Shown piece by piece: positions 9,742 to 21,057 of a stretch of 64,000 nt of DNA. The notes beneath the pieces were generated by a model that ran no database searches, was not told the origin of the DNA, and was given only the letters and a program-made list of their open reading frames with translations. The stretch is from assembly GCF_025527015.1 (NCBI RefSeq), contig NZ_JAODIM010000038.1, positions 186,001-250,000 on the forward strand, written 5' to 3'. A program made the translations under genes and the position numbers. The DNA is from Winslowiella arboricola. Its GTDB lineage: Bacteria > Pseudomonadota > Gammaproteobacteria > Enterobacterales > Enterobacteriaceae. Every line of letters begins with the position of its first letter. The first letter of the stretch is position 1.

Positions 9742-10830
9742 TCAGGCGCTTTCGGCAAAGGCAACTGCACGTAATGGCACATCGCCGTTATACAGGCGCG
9801 CCTGTTGCAGGCCAACAAACAGACGCTCGCCACGGATCGGCGCAACATTGTCGCCCTCCACAACCAGCGTGATCGGGTCGAGATGCCAGCCAGCCGGCTG
9901 CGCCACCACCTGCCAGAAATGACCGCGCGGGCTGACTTCCAGCACCTGCACCGGCAGCGGCGTCTCAAGACTGCTTTGACGGCTGACATCGATCTCCCAC
10001 GGACGCAGGAACAGTTCAATTTTGCCCTGATGCGCCGGTGCGTAGCCCAGCGGCCAGTGATGCGCGCCAACATGGAATTGCGAACCGTGAATTTCACCGT
10101 CAAAGCGGTTTACTTCACCGAGGAACTCCAGCACAAAGCGCGTCGCCGGATCGCGCCACACATCGTCTGGCGTACCGACCTGTTCAATATTACCCTGGCT
10201 CATCACCACCACGCGATCGGCGACTTCCATCGCCTCTTCCTGGTCATGGGTGACAAATACACTGGTGAATTTCAGCTCTTCGTGCAGCTGACGCAGCCAG
10301 CGGCGCAGCTCTTTACGCACCTGAGCATCCAGCGCACCAAAAGGCTCATCCAGCAGCAGGATTTGCGGCTCGACTGCCAGCGCGCGCGCCAGCGCCACAC
10401 GCTGTTTCTGACCACCGGACAACTGCGCCGGGTAGCGACTGGCTAAATGACCCAGTTGCACCATCTCCAGCAGCTGCGTAACTTTCTGTTTAATCACCGC
10501 GGCGGAAGGACGCTCGCGACGTGGCAATACCGTCAGACCGAAGGCGATATTGTCGAAAACGGTCATATGGCGGAACAGCGCATAGTGCTGGAATACAAAA
10601 CCAACCTGGCGGTCGCGTGCATGCAGACGGCTGACATCTTTGCCATGAAAACTCAGCTGACCGCTGTTCTGATGTTCCAGACCGGCGATAATGCGCAGCA
10701 GCGTGGTTTTACCAGAGCCGGAGGGACCGAGCAGCGCCACCATTTGGCCAGAAGGGATATCCAGCGTGATGTCATTCAGCACTTTGGTGCGGTCAAAAGA
10801 TTTATTGATGTAGTTAATTTCAATGCTCAT
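9742..10830 (-). CDS. cysA: Sulfate/thiosulfate ABC transporter ATPase
   Basis: A 362-residue ATPase (E. coli CysA has 365) that energises sulfate and thiosulfate import. Walker A is [12 protein letters not shown], the Q loop is FVFQHYALF, the signature [15 protein letters not shown], and Walker [13 protein letters not shown]. The C-terminal third is the regulatory TOBE-type extension seen in this family. The start overlaps the end of cysW by 11 bases. It is the last gene of the cysP-cysT-cysW-cysA operon, which ends at the terminator just beyond it. Confidence 0.96.
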   Translation of the reverse strand: MSIEINYINKSFDRTKVLNDITLDIPSGQMVALLGPSGSGKTTLLRIIAGLEHQNSGQLSFHGKDVSRLHARDRQVGFVFQHYALFRHMTVFDNIAFGLTVLPRRERPSAAVIKQKVTQLLEMVQLGHLASRYPAQLSGGQKQRVALARALAVEPQILLLDEPFGALDAQVRKELRRWLRQLHEELKFTSVFVTHDQEEAMEVADRVVVMSQGNIEQVGTPDDVWRDPATRFVLEFLGEVNRFDGEIHGSQFHVGAHHWPLGYAPAHQGKIELFLRPWEIDVSRQSSLETPLPVQVLEVSPRGHFWQVVAQPAGWHLDPITLVVEGDNVAPIRGERLFVGLQQARLYNGDVPLRAVAFAESA

Positions 10831-11692
10831 GATTTCCCTCCTGTTGCAAACGCTTGTCCTGGCTCTCTAATCGCCATTGCACCGCGCTTTTCAGAAACAG
10901 CGTCACTATCGCCATCAGGGTCAGCAGCGCAGCAGCAGTAAAGGCACCGACCACGTTATAATCCTGATGCAGTAATTCAATTTGTAATGGCAGCGAATAG
11001 GTTTCGCCGCGAATCGATCCCGATACCACCGAGACCGCACCAAATTCGCCAATCGCACGCGCGTTGGTCAGCACAATGCCGTACAACAGCGCCCAGCGAA
11101 TATTCGGCAGCGTCACGCGGCGGAACATCTGCCAGCCGGAAGCACCTAACAGTACCGCCGCTTCATCTTCATGACTGCCCTGGCTCAGCATCACCGGCAC
11201 CAGTTCGCGCACCACAAACGGACAGGTGACAAACACCGTCGCCATGACCATTCCCGGCCAGGCAAACATCAGCTGGATATTATGCGCATCCAGCCAGCCG
11301 CCCAGCGGGCCATTGGCACCGTAGAACAGCAGGTAAATCAGACCGGCAACCACCGGCGATACAGCAAACGGAATATCGAACAGCGTTAATAACAGCTGGC
11401 GGCCCGGAAAGGTAAAACGCGTCACCAGCCAGGCCAGCAGCGTACCGAACACCAGGTTAACCGGTACCGTAATCAGCGCGATCAGGATTGTCAGCCAGAT
11501 GGCGCGCAACATATCAGGATCATGCAGATTGGCAATCACCACCGAGAACCCCTGGGAGAAGGCTTCGGTAAAAATCGATACCATTGGCACGACCAGCAAC
11601 AGCAGCGAAATCAACATGCCGAGGCTAATCAGCAGCCACTTGCCCCAGTTGATGCGCTGGCCTGTGCTTTTAAATTCAGAGATATCAGCCAT
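10820..11692 (-). CDS. cysW: Sulfate/thiosulfate ABC transporter permease CysW
   Basis: One of two inner-membrane permease subunits of the sulfate importer, 290 residues with six predicted membrane segments. The cytoplasmic coupling helix that docks on CysA is in [22 protein letters not shown], the EAA motif of binding-protein-dependent permeases. The C-terminus overlaps cysA and the start codon overlaps the cysT stop by one base (TAATG), so translation is coupled along the operon. Confidence 0.96.
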   Translation of the reverse strand: MADISEFKSTGQRINWGKWLLISLGMLISLLLLVVPMVSIFTEAFSQGFSVVIANLHDPDMLRAIWLTILIALITVPVNLVFGTLLAWLVTRFTFPGRQLLLTLFDIPFAVSPVVAGLIYLLFYGANGPLGGWLDAHNIQLMFAWPGMVMATVFVTCPFVVRELVPVMLSQGSHEDEAAVLLGASGWQMFRRVTLPNIRWALLYGIVLTNARAIGEFGAVSVVSGSIRGETYSLPLQIELLHQDYNVVGAFTAAALLTLMAIVTLFLKSAVQWRLESQDKRLQQEGNHEH

Positions 11693-12525
11693 TAATGACC
11701 TCCCAGACGACGGCCAAAGCGGCTTTGCAACGTGTTAATGCCAAACAGCAGCAGTAACGAAGCGGCCAGAATCACCGAGGCGATAGCGCTGGCGGCCGGG
11801 AAATTAAACTCCTGCAAACGGATAAAAATCATCAGCGAAGTCACTTCGGTTTTCCATGCGATATTACCGGCGATAAAAATCACCGCGCCAAATTCACCGA
11901 GACTGCGGGTAAATGACAGCGCCGTACCGGCCAGCAGCGCGGGCGCCACCTCCGGCAATACCACGCGGCGGAAGCTCTGCCATGGGGTGGCACCCAGCGT
12001 TTGCGCCGCCTCTTCATACTCGGGGCCTAACTCTTCCAGCACTGGCTGCACGGTACGCACCACAAACGGAATACTGGTGAATGCCATCGCCACCGCAATA
12101 CCCAGCCAGGTGTAGGTCACCTTAATGTCGTACTGCGCCAGCCACTCGCCATACCAGCCATTAACGGAGAACAGCCCGGCAAGGGTTAACCCCGCGACGG
12201 CGGTTGGCAGCGCAAAAGGTAAATCCATCAGGCCATCCAACACCGTACGGCCCGGGAAGCGATAGCGGGTCAGGATCCATGCCATCAGCATGCCAAACAC
12301 CGCATTAAAAATTGACGCCACACCAGCAGACAGCAGTGTCACCTTATAGGCCGCCACCACCTGCTCGTTAGAGATCACTTCCCAGTACTGCGCCAGCGTC
12401 ATCTGCGACAGCTGCATCACCAGTGCGCTTAACGGTAGCAGTAACACCAGACAGGTGAAAAACAGGCTACTGCCAAGACTGAGTCCAAATCCGGGCAGAA
12501 CCCGTTTACTACTTGCTGCAAACAT
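11692..12525 (-). CDS. cysT: Sulfate/thiosulfate ABC transporter permease CysT (CysU)
   Basis: The second permease subunit, 277 residues, six membrane segments, and an EAA loop EYEEAAQTLGATPWQSFRRVVLP. The start at [14 protein letters not shown] aligns with E. coli CysT. A GTG directly in front of it would add one residue and is less likely. The ATG overlaps the cysP stop (TGATG). It forms the membrane channel with CysW. Confidence 0.96.
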   Translation of the reverse strand: MFAASSKRVLPGFGLSLGSSLFFTCLVLLLPLSALVMQLSQMTLAQYWEVISNEQVVAAYKVTLLSAGVASIFNAVFGMLMAWILTRYRFPGRTVLDGLMDLPFALPTAVAGLTLAGLFSVNGWYGEWLAQYDIKVTYTWLGIAVAMAFTSIPFVVRTVQPVLEELGPEYEEAAQTLGATPWQSFRRVVLPEVAPALLAGTALSFTRSLGEFGAVIFIAGNIAWKTEVTSLMIFIRLQEFNFPAASAIASVILAASLLLLFGINTLQSRFGRRLGGH

Positions 12526-13541
12526 CACCCACGCCCCGCCGCTAACAACTTATCTAATTCACCACCACTGACGAAATGCGTTTTCATCACCTGCTCCCAG
12601 CTACCAAAGGTGTCTTCCACCCGGAACAGCGCCGTCGGCGGGAAACGATCTTTCTGCTGCGCCATCAGTTCAGGATTGTTCACGCGATAGTAGAACTGCG
12701 TGATGATCTGCTGTGCCTGCGGCGAGTAGAGGTAGTTGAGATAATCTTTGGCGGCAACGGTGGTGTTGTTCTGTTCGATATTTTTATCGACCCAGGCCAC
12801 CGGGAACTCCGCCAGGATATTGGTTTTCGGCACGATCACTTCGTAATCGTCTTTGCCGTACTGATTACGAATATTATTCACTTCCGATTCAAAGCTGATC
12901 AGCACATCGCCCAGCCCACGTTCGGCAAAGGTGGTGGTAGCGCCGCGACCACCGGTATCGAACACTTCGACGTTTTTCAGAAACTGCGTCATCTGCTGCT
13001 CGGTTTTGGCTCTGTCTTTGCCATCGGCCTGATCGAACGCGCCCCACGCGGCTAAATAAGTGTATCGCGCGTTACCCGACGTTTTCGGATTAGGGAAAAT
13101 CAGTTTCACGTCGCTGCGAGCCAGATCGCTCCAGCTGTGAATGTTTTTTGGATTGCCCTTACGCACCAGAAAACCCATGGTGGAGTAAAATGGCGAGCTG
13201 TTATTCGGCAGCCGTTGCTGCCAGTCGGCGGCAATCAGTTTGCCGCGGTCATGCAGAATCTGTACATCGGTGACCTGATTGTAAGTCACCACATCCGCTT
13301 TCAGCCCCTGCAGGATCGCCAGCGCCTGTTTGGAAGAACCGGCATGCGACTGTTTAATCGTCAGTTTGTCACCAGGATGCTGATCTGCCCACTGCTTCTC
13401 GAAGGGCGCATTCAGCGCGACAAACAGCTCACGTGAGACGTCATAAGAGCTGTTAAGTAACTCTGTCGCCTGCGCAGCGCTCGCCAGCAGCAGCGATAAG
13501 GCTGCACCGCTTACGAATTGGTTTATCCTGGAAGATGTCAT
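12525..13541 (-). CDS. cysP: Periplasmic thiosulfate/sulfate-binding protein
   Basis: A 338-residue periplasmic binding protein that delivers thiosulfate (and sulfate) to CysTWA. The N-terminus is a Sec signal peptide ([17 protein letters not shown]) with the mature protein starting [15 protein letters not shown], as in the CysP/Sbp family. The oxyanion-binding segments [12 protein letters not shown] and [19 protein letters not shown] are intact. It is the first gene of the operon, expected to be activated by CysB in sulfur limitation. Confidence 0.96.
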   Translation of the reverse strand: MTSSRINQFVSGAALSLLLASAAQATELLNSSYDVSRELFVALNAPFEKQWADQHPGDKLTIKQSHAGSSKQALAILQGLKADVVTYNQVTDVQILHDRGKLIAADWQQRLPNNSSPFYSTMGFLVRKGNPKNIHSWSDLARSDVKLIFPNPKTSGNARYTYLAAWGAFDQADGKDRAKTEQQMTQFLKNVEVFDTGGRGATTTFAERGLGDVLISFESEVNNIRNQYGKDDYEVIVPKTNILAEFPVAWVDKNIEQNNTTVAAKDYLNYLYSPQAQQIITQFYYRVNNPELMAQQKDRFPPTALFRVEDTFGSWEQVMKTHFVSGGELDKLLAAGRG

Positions 13542-13660
13542 TTAGCACCCTGAAGTTAGCAGCTGGCGAATGCCACCAGTAACCCTCAGTGTATTTATAA
13601 CGCAGTGAAAAGCTGTAACGGTTTTATATACCGTTTGGTGATTTGGAAGTCGAAAATGCT
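13542..13660 (-). promoter_or_regulatory. Likely cysP promoter and CysB region
   Basis: On the minus strand a TATAAA-like -10 (rc of 13594-13599) lies about 55 bases before the cysP start, in an AT-rich stretch upstream. The CysB-activated cysP promoter of E. coli is in this position. No CysB consensus can be assigned by eye. Confidence 0.3.
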
Positions 13661-13734
13661 ATAAGCGGCCGGCAAAAGTTATGCAGTAACAGGATAAAGC
13701 GTGACGGGGCAGCAGCATACTGCCCCCCGGATAA

Positions 13735-14631
13735 TTACAACGCCAGCAATTGATCCAGCGAAGGGGCGAAGAAATAACTGCCGCTAACCGGTTTGGTAAA
13801 GCGCAGCATGGCATCGAACTTGCCGTCGTGTTCGCCAAACATACTGAGCAGCTGCTGCTCAATATTGTACAGCGTGGCGCAGTAAGCGATAAAGAACAGT
13901 CCATTGTTGCCGCTGACCGTGCCGTAAGGCAGGCTCTGGCGCAGAATTTTCAGTCCCTGGCCATTCTCTTTCAGATCAACCCGGCTGATATGTGAAGTGG
14001 CCGGACGCGACGCGCTGTCCAGTTCTTCATTACTGACTTTGGTGCGGCCCATCACCTGCTCCTGCTTACTGACGTCCAGGCGTTGCCACTGTTTCAGATT
14101 GTGCTGCCAGCGCTGGGTAAACACATAGCTGCCGCCGCGATCGCTGCCATCGGCAATAATCGCCACCTGCTGGCGCTTTTCGCCCTGCGGGTTTTCGGTG
14201 CCATCAACAAAACCAGAGAGATCGCGATCTTCCACCCAGCGAAAGCCGTGGGTTTCATCTTCGACGGTGATCGCGCCGCCAAAAGCGGCCAGAGCCGCCT
14301 GCGCCAGGCTAAAGTTGACATCATGGCGCAGTGACTGGATATGAATCAGCAGATCGCGTTGAGTGGCGGGTGCGATTCCTTTGCCCAGCGGCTGGAAGGC
14401 TTTCAGCTCCGCTGCTCCCTGCCCGGCGCTCAGATCGCGCCACAGCGCATCGCCAAAGGCCAGCACCGCGCCCAAACCGGCATCCGGGAACTGCTGCTGC
14501 AGCCGGTTCAGCTGTTGCAAAAACTGTTGACTGCCGGAGCGAATCGCGTCGATATCCCCCTGCACACTGGCTTCGAGGTAAATCGCAAAACGGCGATGTT
14601 CAAGTAAAATGCCGCTCTGAAACTGAGACAT
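13735..14631 (-). CDS. yfeX: Dyp-type haem peroxidase YfeX
   Basis: A 298-residue dye-decolourising peroxidase (E. coli YfeX has 299). The family signature GFVDG with its catalytic aspartate is in [14 protein letters not shown], and the proximal haem histidine is in [12 protein letters not shown]. The protein is cytoplasmic, with no signal peptide. Proposed roles are porphyrinogen oxidation or haem handling; the physiological substrate is unsettled. It is followed by a short palindrome (GGGGCAG / CTGCCCC, 13706-13727) without a U-run. Confidence 0.94.
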   Translation of the reverse strand: MSQFQSGILLEHRRFAIYLEASVQGDIDAIRSGSQQFLQQLNRLQQQFPDAGLGAVLAFGDALWRDLSAGQGAAELKAFQPLGKGIAPATQRDLLIHIQSLRHDVNFSLAQAALAAFGGAITVEDETHGFRWVEDRDLSGFVDGTENPQGEKRQQVAIIADGSDRGGSYVFTQRWQHNLKQWQRLDVSKQEQVMGRTKVSNEELDSASRPATSHISRVDLKENGQGLKILRQSLPYGTVSGNNGLFFIAYCATLYNIEQQLLSMFGEHDGKFDAMLRFTKPVSGSYFFAPSLDQLLAL

Positions 14632-14748
14632 GCGGAGGATCTCCTGAGTATGATAATAAACGCGAGTCGGTTTGAGCGCTTATCATACGCGATGTTTCAG
14701 ACGGCATCTTGCGCCACGGCAAAAATCACCGCATTTTTCGCAAGGTAA

Positions 14749-15363
14749 TTAGCTGCGCCAGATGATTTTACTCAGTTTCCAGTTTTTCAGCGTGTCATCG
14801 GATGGCATTAAACCTTCAGGACCATGCCAGTCGCCGCTGTAGATATAGCTGATATGCTGGCTGTCAGGCGCTTTACACTCTACGGCGCTGCTGTCGAGCC
14901 CCGCCGCTTTCTGGCAGGCGCCAAAGGCTTTACTGTAGCGCTCGCTGAATGTGCTGCCGATTTTAGCACCATCGCTGCTGGCGACCGCTTCATCCGTCAC
15001 CTCAACGCTGGTCACGGTGCTGTTACCGTTAATCACCAGCTTCACCTTGCCGTCATCCAGCGCCTGCCAGAAAGAGACAACGTTGCCATCGCTGGTGCGC
15101 ATCCCCTGACGCAGGGTGTAATTGCCATCCAGACCTTTATCAATCGCGCTGGCGTTCATCGCCGTGCTGCCATTGATCGCGCCGACGCCCTGCTCGTTCA
15201 CTTCCAGCGAGGAGCCAAACCAGTTAAGCGGTGACAGGCTTGACCAGGATACTTTAGCAAACGGGTTCCACCAGCTGCCTTCAGACGGCGAGCTGGAGCC
15301 AGAACTGGCGCAGCCGCTAAGTAACAGTGCGGCGGTGATTAACGCCGGATAAACAGATTTCAT
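14749..15363 (-). CDS. yfeY: RpoE-regulated lipoprotein YfeY
   Basis: A 204-residue lipoprotein. The signal peptide MKSVYPALITAALLLSGCAS has a lipobox LSGC, so the cysteine is lipidated and the protein is carried to an envelope membrane. The start is placed at MKSVYP because AGGAG lies six bases upstream; an upstream in-frame codon has no ribosome site. The order yfeX-yfeY-yfeZ-ypeA is that of E. coli, where yfeY belongs to the sigma-E regulon. Its function is unknown. Confidence 0.88.
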   Translation of the reverse strand: MKSVYPALITAALLLSGCASSGSSSPSEGSWWNPFAKVSWSSLSPLNWFGSSLEVNEQGVGAINGSTAMNASAIDKGLDGNYTLRQGMRTSDGNVVSFWQALDDGKVKLVINGNSTVTSVEVTDEAVASSDGAKIGSTFSERYSKAFGACQKAAGLDSSAVECKAPDSQHISYIYSGDWHGPEGLMPSDDTLKNWKLSKIIWRS

Positions 15364-15447
15364 TGCAACTCCTGTAGTCAACACGAAACGCGTGTGAGTC
15401 AGCTTTGAGTGCGGAACGGAGGAAAAGTTTTATTCCATTCTTTCCGG

Positions 15448-15566
15448 CCTAAATAATTCGGGTTGCAGAAAGGCGGCAAGCCCGCTCATCCCCAGGAGCA
15501 TAGATAACTATGTGACTGGGGTGGCCGGGTGCGGCCAACGCATCTGCAACTCGAAGTATGACGGCT
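15448..15566. repeat. ERIC element (enterobacterial repetitive intergenic consensus)
   Basis: The core CCCCAGGAGCATAGATAACT followed by ATGTGACTGGGG matches the ERIC centre targeted by the ERIC1R and ERIC2 primers (CCCCAGGAGCTTACATAAGT and AAGTAAGTGACTGGGG). Inverted ends AATTCGGGTTGCAG and CTGCAACTCGAAGT flank it. It lies between yfeY and yfeZ and its right end touches the yfeZ stop codon. Such elements are non-autonomous and transcribed into long hairpins. Confidence 0.85.
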
Positions 15567-16002
15567 AAACCCCTGGATCGAAGCAGTTACGCAGGCGCTG
15601 ACTAAACAGCAAATAGCCCAGTGCCAGCACATCGAACAGCACAAACAGCAGCACCAGCGGAGATAACGCCTCATCCCCCTGCCACAGCGTTACGCCCTGC
15701 AATAACATCATCGCCAGCAGATCGAGGCACAACACCCAGCGCCAGCTCTGCCACACGCGCGGCAGCCGCTGGCGATAGCCGGTCAGCAGCAGGCCAACGG
15801 CCGCCGGCACGCCTGACGCCATACCGATCCAGAACGCCTGTCTGTCCGGGTAGAACAGTTCCAGCAGTTCAGTGCCCTGCTGACGTGATACGCCAGCCAT
15901 CACAAATAGCAGCCAGGTACGCGCCTGTAACAGCAGAATAATCCAGAAAGTCAGCGGCAGCCGCAGCTGGCCTTTATGGTCATAGTCGTCGGGAGAGTTC
16001 AT
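15565..16002 (-). CDS. yfeZ: Inner-membrane protein YfeZ (DUF2919)
   Basis: About 145 residues with four hydrophobic segments, including FWIILLLQARTWLLFVMAG, which is characteristic of the DUF2919/YfeZ family. I start it at MNSPDDYDHKGQ, where the family similarity begins. A TTG 27 codons upstream lies inside ypeA and is unlikely, although neither start has a clear ribosome site. The function is unknown. Confidence 0.8.
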   Translation of the reverse strand: MNSPDDYDHKGQLRLPLTFWIILLLQARTWLLFVMAGVSRQQGTELLELFYPDRQAFWIGMASGVPAAVGLLLTGYRQRLPRVWQSWRWVLCLDLLAMMLLQGVTLWQGDEALSPLVLLFVLFDVLALGYLLFSQRLRNCFDPGV

Positions 16003-16063
16003 AGCTAACAGGAGTACCGCAGAGAAAGGACAAGACGGACGAGCAGACTCGCCCGCTGCAGAA

Positions 16064-16489
16064 TTAATATTCGCGATCTTCAATCAGGCGCTTGCCGAGG
16101 CAAACAGAATCCTGCATTTCGTAATCGAGTTTTTCGTAAAACCCCATAACGGCATCATTCTCTTCACGCACCATCAGATTGATTTTCGGGCAACCGCGCG
16201 CAATCAGCTTTTTCTCCAGCCGGTTCATCAGCGCATTGGCAAAACCACGGCCACGATAATCCGGATGCACACCGAGATAGTAGGCCGAGCCGCGATGGCC
16301 GTCATAGCCGCCCATCAGCGTACCGACAATTTCGCCGCCCACTACCGCGACCAGAAACAGGTCGGGGTCATGATTCAGTTTACGTTCAATATCCATCTCA
16401 GGATCGTTCCACGGACGCAACAGGTCACAACGTTCCCAGAGGGTAATGACTTCTTCAAAATCGTCCTGGAGGAATACGCGGATTTCCAT
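16064..16489 (-). CDS. ypeA: GNAT acetyltransferase YpeA
   Basis: This 141-residue protein has the same length as E. coli YpeA. The acetyl-CoA loop is in [19 protein letters not shown] (GNAT motif A, R/Q-x-x-G-x-G/A), and the C-terminal GFYEKLDYE strand is typical. The substrate is not known; the RimI-like layout suggests protein or small amine acetylation. It lies upstream of yfeZ on the same strand. Confidence 0.9.
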   Translation of the reverse strand: MEIRVFLQDDFEEVITLWERCDLLRPWNDPEMDIERKLNHDPDLFLVAVVGGEIVGTLMGGYDGHRGSAYYLGVHPDYRGRGFANALMNRLEKKLIARGCPKINLMVREENDAVMGFYEKLDYEMQDSVCLGKRLIEDREY

Positions 16490-16707
16490 GGAGTATTCTC
16501 AAATGTTTCGCACAATTCGCTGATTATTACGCATTCTGTGCATGGTGCAAGTGGCGAATCCCTTTCCGGCGCAAAAAAATGATTTTCGTTTATTAGCGCG
16601 CTGAAATAAAAAGTAAAACGCTGAAATAGTTCCGTGGTCGCAGTGGGTGAATTGATACGATATAACAATACTTCTTTATTTGCCGGGCAGCACTACGCAG
16701 GATTATT

Positions 16708-17568
16708 ATGAAAAAATTCTCACCACTGACGCCGCTGGCATCGCGCCGCCAGCTTTTACTCTCCGGTCTGGCGCTGGCGCTGTTCTCCGCAAAAGGCGTA
16801 CAGGCGAAAGAGTCGGCACTGAAAACCACCACTGACCACCGTCCGGCATCCCCTGCCCGCAATGGCAAAAGAATCGTGATGATCGATCCGGGACATGGCG
16901 GAATAGATTCCGGTGCGATCGGTCATGAAGGTTCGGAAGAGAAACATATCGTGCTGGAGATCGCCAACCATATTCGCCAGCAACTCAGTGAGCATCCGCA
17001 TATCGACGTGCGGCTGACGCGCGAAAGCGACCATTTTATCCCGCTGTTCCAGCGCGTGGAGATCGCCCACCAGCACGGCGCCAGCCTGTTTATGTCAATT
17101 CATGCCGACGGTTTTACCAGCCCGGACGCCAACGGCGCATCAGTGTTTGCCCTCTCTAATCGCGGCGCCAGCAGTACTATGGCGCGCTACCTGTCGGAGC
17201 GGGAAAACGCCGCTGATGATGTCGGTGGCGTCAAGGCAGCCGATAAAGACCACTATCTGCAGCAGATTCTGTTCGACCTGGTGCAAACCGATACGATTAA
17301 AAACAGCCTGACGCTGGGCAAACATGTGCTGAACCAGATCCGTCCGGTACATCATCTGCACAGTCAGCATACCGAGCAGGCAGCCTTTGCAGTACTGAAA
17401 TCACCGTCAATTCCTTCGGTACTGGTGGAAACCTCGTTTATCACTAACCCCAGTGAAGAGCAGCTGTTAGGCACTACCGCCTTCCGGAAAAAGATTGCTG
17501 GCGCCATTGCTGACGGCATTGTCAGTTATTTCGATGATTTTGATCGTCACAATCGCCGCGCGGGTTAG
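16708..17568 (+). CDS. amiA: N-acetylmuramoyl-L-alanine amidase AmiA, Tat-exported
   Basis: A zinc amidase (Amidase_3) that splits septal peptidoglycan between daughter cells, 286 residues. The N-terminus carries a twin-arginine signal (SRRQLLLSGLALALFSA), as in E. coli AmiA. Zinc ligands are in MIDPGHGGIDSG, HIVLEIAN and SIHADGF, and the catalytic glutamate is in VLVETSFITNPSEE. The start follows GCAGGATTATT. hemF begins a few dozen bases downstream, as in E. coli. Confidence 0.95.
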   Translation: MKKFSPLTPLASRRQLLLSGLALALFSAKGVQAKESALKTTTDHRPASPARNGKRIVMIDPGHGGIDSGAIGHEGSEEKHIVLEIANHIRQQLSEHPHIDVRLTRESDHFIPLFQRVEIAHQHGASLFMSIHADGFTSPDANGASVFALSNRGASSTMARYLSERENAADDVGGVKAADKDHYLQQILFDLVQTDTIKNSLTLGKHVLNQIRPVHHLHSQHTEQAAFAVLKSPSIPSVLVETSFITNPSEEQLLGTTAFRKKIAGAIADGIVSYFDDFDRHNRRAG

Positions 17569-17574
17569 GTATAA

Positions 17575-18513
<939 letters not shown>

Positions 18514-18520
18514 GTTGTTA

Positions 18521-18580
18521 CGGGCGGCGAGAACGCCGCCCCTACAATCGATCCCGTAGGGGCGGCGTTCTCGCCGCCCG
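18521..18580. repeat. Inverted REP pair (BIME), copy 2
   Basis: Two 24-base units (18522-18545 ending CTAC, 18556-18579 starting GTAG) with arms GGGCGGCG / CGCCGCCC are separated by ten bases. The outer bases extend the pairing by one. It lies between the convergent hemF and maeB 3' ends. Confidence 0.88.
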
Positions 18581-18586
18581 CACATT

Positions 18587-20866
18587 TTACAGCGGCTGCG
18601 TCTGCGCTTCGACCACCGCCAGCGCCACCATATTGACGATCCGTCGCACCGAGGCTATAGGCGTCAATACATGCACCGGTCTGGCAATCCCCATCAGCAC
18701 CGGCCCGACGGTAACCCCTTCCGAGCAGGAGACGCGTAGCAGGTTATAGCTGATCCGCGCTGCTTCGACATTTGGCATAATCAGGATATTGGCGGCGCCT
18801 TTTAACGGACTGTCCGGCATCAAATCGTGACGAATGCTCTCCACCAGCGCCGCATCGCCATGCATCTCCCCATCAATTTCCAGCTCCGGCGCACGGGCTT
18901 TAACCAGCGCCAGCGTATCGCGCATCTTGCGCGCCGCCGGCGCATCGGAGGTGCCAAAACTGGAGTGCGACAGCAGCGCCACTTTCGGCTCGATACCAAA
19001 GCGGCGCACGGTTTCTGCTGCCATCAGGGTTAACTCCGCCAACTCTTCTGGCGTTGGATCTTCGTTAACATAGGTATCGGCGATAAAGGTATTGCCGCTC
19101 GGCAGCAACAACGCATTCATCGCCCCCGCCACTTTCACATCAGGGCGGAAGCCAAACAGTTTTTCCACGATCTCATAGTGAGATTTATAGTCACCGATAG
19201 TACCGCAAATCAGCGCATCAGCCTCGCCACGATGAACCATAATCGCGCCAATCAGCGTCGGGTTACCGATAACCGCGCGCTGCGCCTCTTCGGCCGAAAC
19301 CCCGCGCCGCTTCATAATCTGGTAATACTCACTCCAGTAGGCTTTAAAGCGCGGATCGGACTCATTATTCACAACTTCAAAATCTTTACCGGCTTCAATT
19401 TTCAGCCCGAGTTTTTGCAGGCGCATCTCAATCACACTGGGACGCCCAATCAGAATCGGCTTCGCCAGCCCTAAACTGATCAGCTCCTGAGTCGCATGCA
19501 GCACCCGCGCCTCTTCGCCTTCGGCCAGCACCACACGTTTCGGATCCAGACGTGCCTGTGAGAAGATTGGTTTCATAAACAGATTGGTTTTATAAACAAA
19601 CTCCGTCAGCTTCTCGCGATAGAGATCAAAATTCTCAATCGGTCGCGTCGCCACACCGGAATCCATCGCCGCTTTCGCCACCGCCGGAGCAATTTTCACA
19701 ATCAGGCGCGGATCAAAGGGTTTTGGGATTAGATAATCAGCGCCGAAGCTCAGCTCCTGATCGCCATACGCTGAAGCCACCACTTCGCTCTGTTCCGCCA
19801 GCGCCAGTTCCGCAATAGCATGTACTGCGGCCAGCTTCATCTCTTCGTTAATCGCGGTGGCGCCGACATCCAGCGCGCCACGGAAAATAAACGGGAAACA
19901 GAGCACATTGTTAACCTGATTCGGATAGTCCGAACGACCGGTGCAGATAATCGCATCGGGACGCACCTCTTTCGCCAGCGGCGGCAGAATTTCCGGTTCC
20001 GGGTTGGCCAGCGCCAGAATCAGCGGATTGGGCGCCATTCTTCTGACCATCTCCTGCGTCATCACTTTCGGCCCGGAACAGCCAAGGAAAATATCCGCGC
20101 CGGTAATCACCTCATCGAGAGTGCGTCTGCCGTCATCAGCGACCGCATAGGCCGCTTTGGTCTCCGCCATTGGCGTTTCGCGCCCCTGGTAAATCACCCC
20201 TTTTGAGTCGCAGACCACAATATTGTGCTTCTGCATGCCGAGCGCCACCAGCAGGTTCATACAGGCGATGGCCGATGCGCCAGCGCCGGAGACCACCAGT
20301 TGCACATCGGAGATATTTTTCTTTACCACCCGCAGACCATTCAGCACCGCAGCGGTACAGATAATCGCGGTGCCGTGCTGATCGTCATGAAACACCGGGA
20401 TTTTCATCCGTTCGCGTAGCGCCTTCTCGATATAGAAACACTCCGGTGCTTTTATATCTTCGAGGTTAATGCCGCCAAACGTCGGCTCCAGCGCGGCAAT
20501 CACGTTAATCAGTTTGTCCGGGTCCAGTTCGTCGATTTCGATATCAAATACATCGATACCGGCGAATTTTTTAAACAGTACGCCTTTGCCTTCCATCACT
20601 GGTTTGCCGGCCAGCGCGCCGATATTCCCCAGTCCGAGCACCGCAGTGCCGTTGGAGATCACCGCCACCAGATTGCCGCGGGCGGTGTATTTATGCGCGG
20701 CTAACGGGTCTTTGGCGATTTCCAGACAAGGCGCGGCCACGCCTGGCGAATACGCCAGCGCCAGATCGCGCTGGGTAGCCAGCGGTTTGGTGGGTGAAAC
20801 CTGAATCTTGCCGGGGGTGGGGAACTGGTGAAAATCGAGCGCACTCTGCTTCAGTTGATCATCCAT
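18587..20866 (-). CDS. maeB: NADP-dependent malic enzyme MaeB
   Basis: This 759-residue enzyme decarboxylates malate to pyruvate with reduction of NADP. The N-terminal malic domain has the lysine/aspartate centre ([30 protein letters not shown]) and the Rossmann segment [16 protein letters not shown]. The C-terminal part, from about residue 430, is the phosphotransacetylase-like regulatory domain that makes MaeB sensitive to acetyl-CoA. AAGGAA precedes the start. In E. coli maeB is directly upstream of talA-tktB; here a 7-kb catabolic cluster lies between. Confidence 0.96.
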   Translation of the reverse strand: MDDQLKQSALDFHQFPTPGKIQVSPTKPLATQRDLALAYSPGVAAPCLEIAKDPLAAHKYTARGNLVAVISNGTAVLGLGNIGALAGKPVMEGKGVLFKKFAGIDVFDIEIDELDPDKLINVIAALEPTFGGINLEDIKAPECFYIEKALRERMKIPVFHDDQHGTAIICTAAVLNGLRVVKKNISDVQLVVSGAGASAIACMNLLVALGMQKHNIVVCDSKGVIYQGRETPMAETKAAYAVADDGRRTLDEVITGADIFLGCSGPKVMTQEMVRRMAPNPLILALANPEPEILPPLAKEVRPDAIICTGRSDYPNQVNNVLCFPFIFRGALDVGATAINEEMKLAAVHAIAELALAEQSEVVASAYGDQELSFGADYLIPKPFDPRLIVKIAPAVAKAAMDSGVATRPIENFDLYREKLTEFVYKTNLFMKPIFSQARLDPKRVVLAEGEEARVLHATQELISLGLAKPILIGRPSVIEMRLQKLGLKIEAGKDFEVVNNESDPRFKAYWSEYYQIMKRRGVSAEEAQRAVIGNPTLIGAIMVHRGEADALICGTIGDYKSHYEIVEKLFGFRPDVKVAGAMNALLLPSGNTFIADTYVNEDPTPEELAELTLMAAETVRRFGIEPKVALLSHSSFGTSDAPAARKMRDTLALVKARAPELEIDGEMHGDAALVESIRHDLMPDSPLKGAANILIMPNVEAARISYNLLRVSCSEGVTVGPVLMGIARPVHVLTPIASVRRIVNMVALAVVEAQTQPL

Positions 20867-20999
20867 CGTCAGAATTCCTTATTGGTTATCAAGAAGTCCG
20901 GGTCGACAGTATAGAAGCGGCAAAAGGGGGAAAAACATGAACCGCTTCAAACTTTGCAGCAGCAAGGGGGGATTATGGAAATAATTTCCAAATTTGCGA

Positions 21000-21057
21000 G
21001 GGCGGCGAGAACGCCGCCCGTGCGGGATCGATTGTAGGGGCGGCGTTCTCGCCGCCC
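21000..21057. repeat. Inverted REP pair (BIME), copy 3, one decayed head
   Basis: The right unit (21034-21057) starts GTAG and has intact arms. The left unit (21000-21023) has intact arms but ends GTGC instead of CTAC. The right unit ends exactly where the stop codon of the SorC-type gene begins. Confidence 0.85.
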
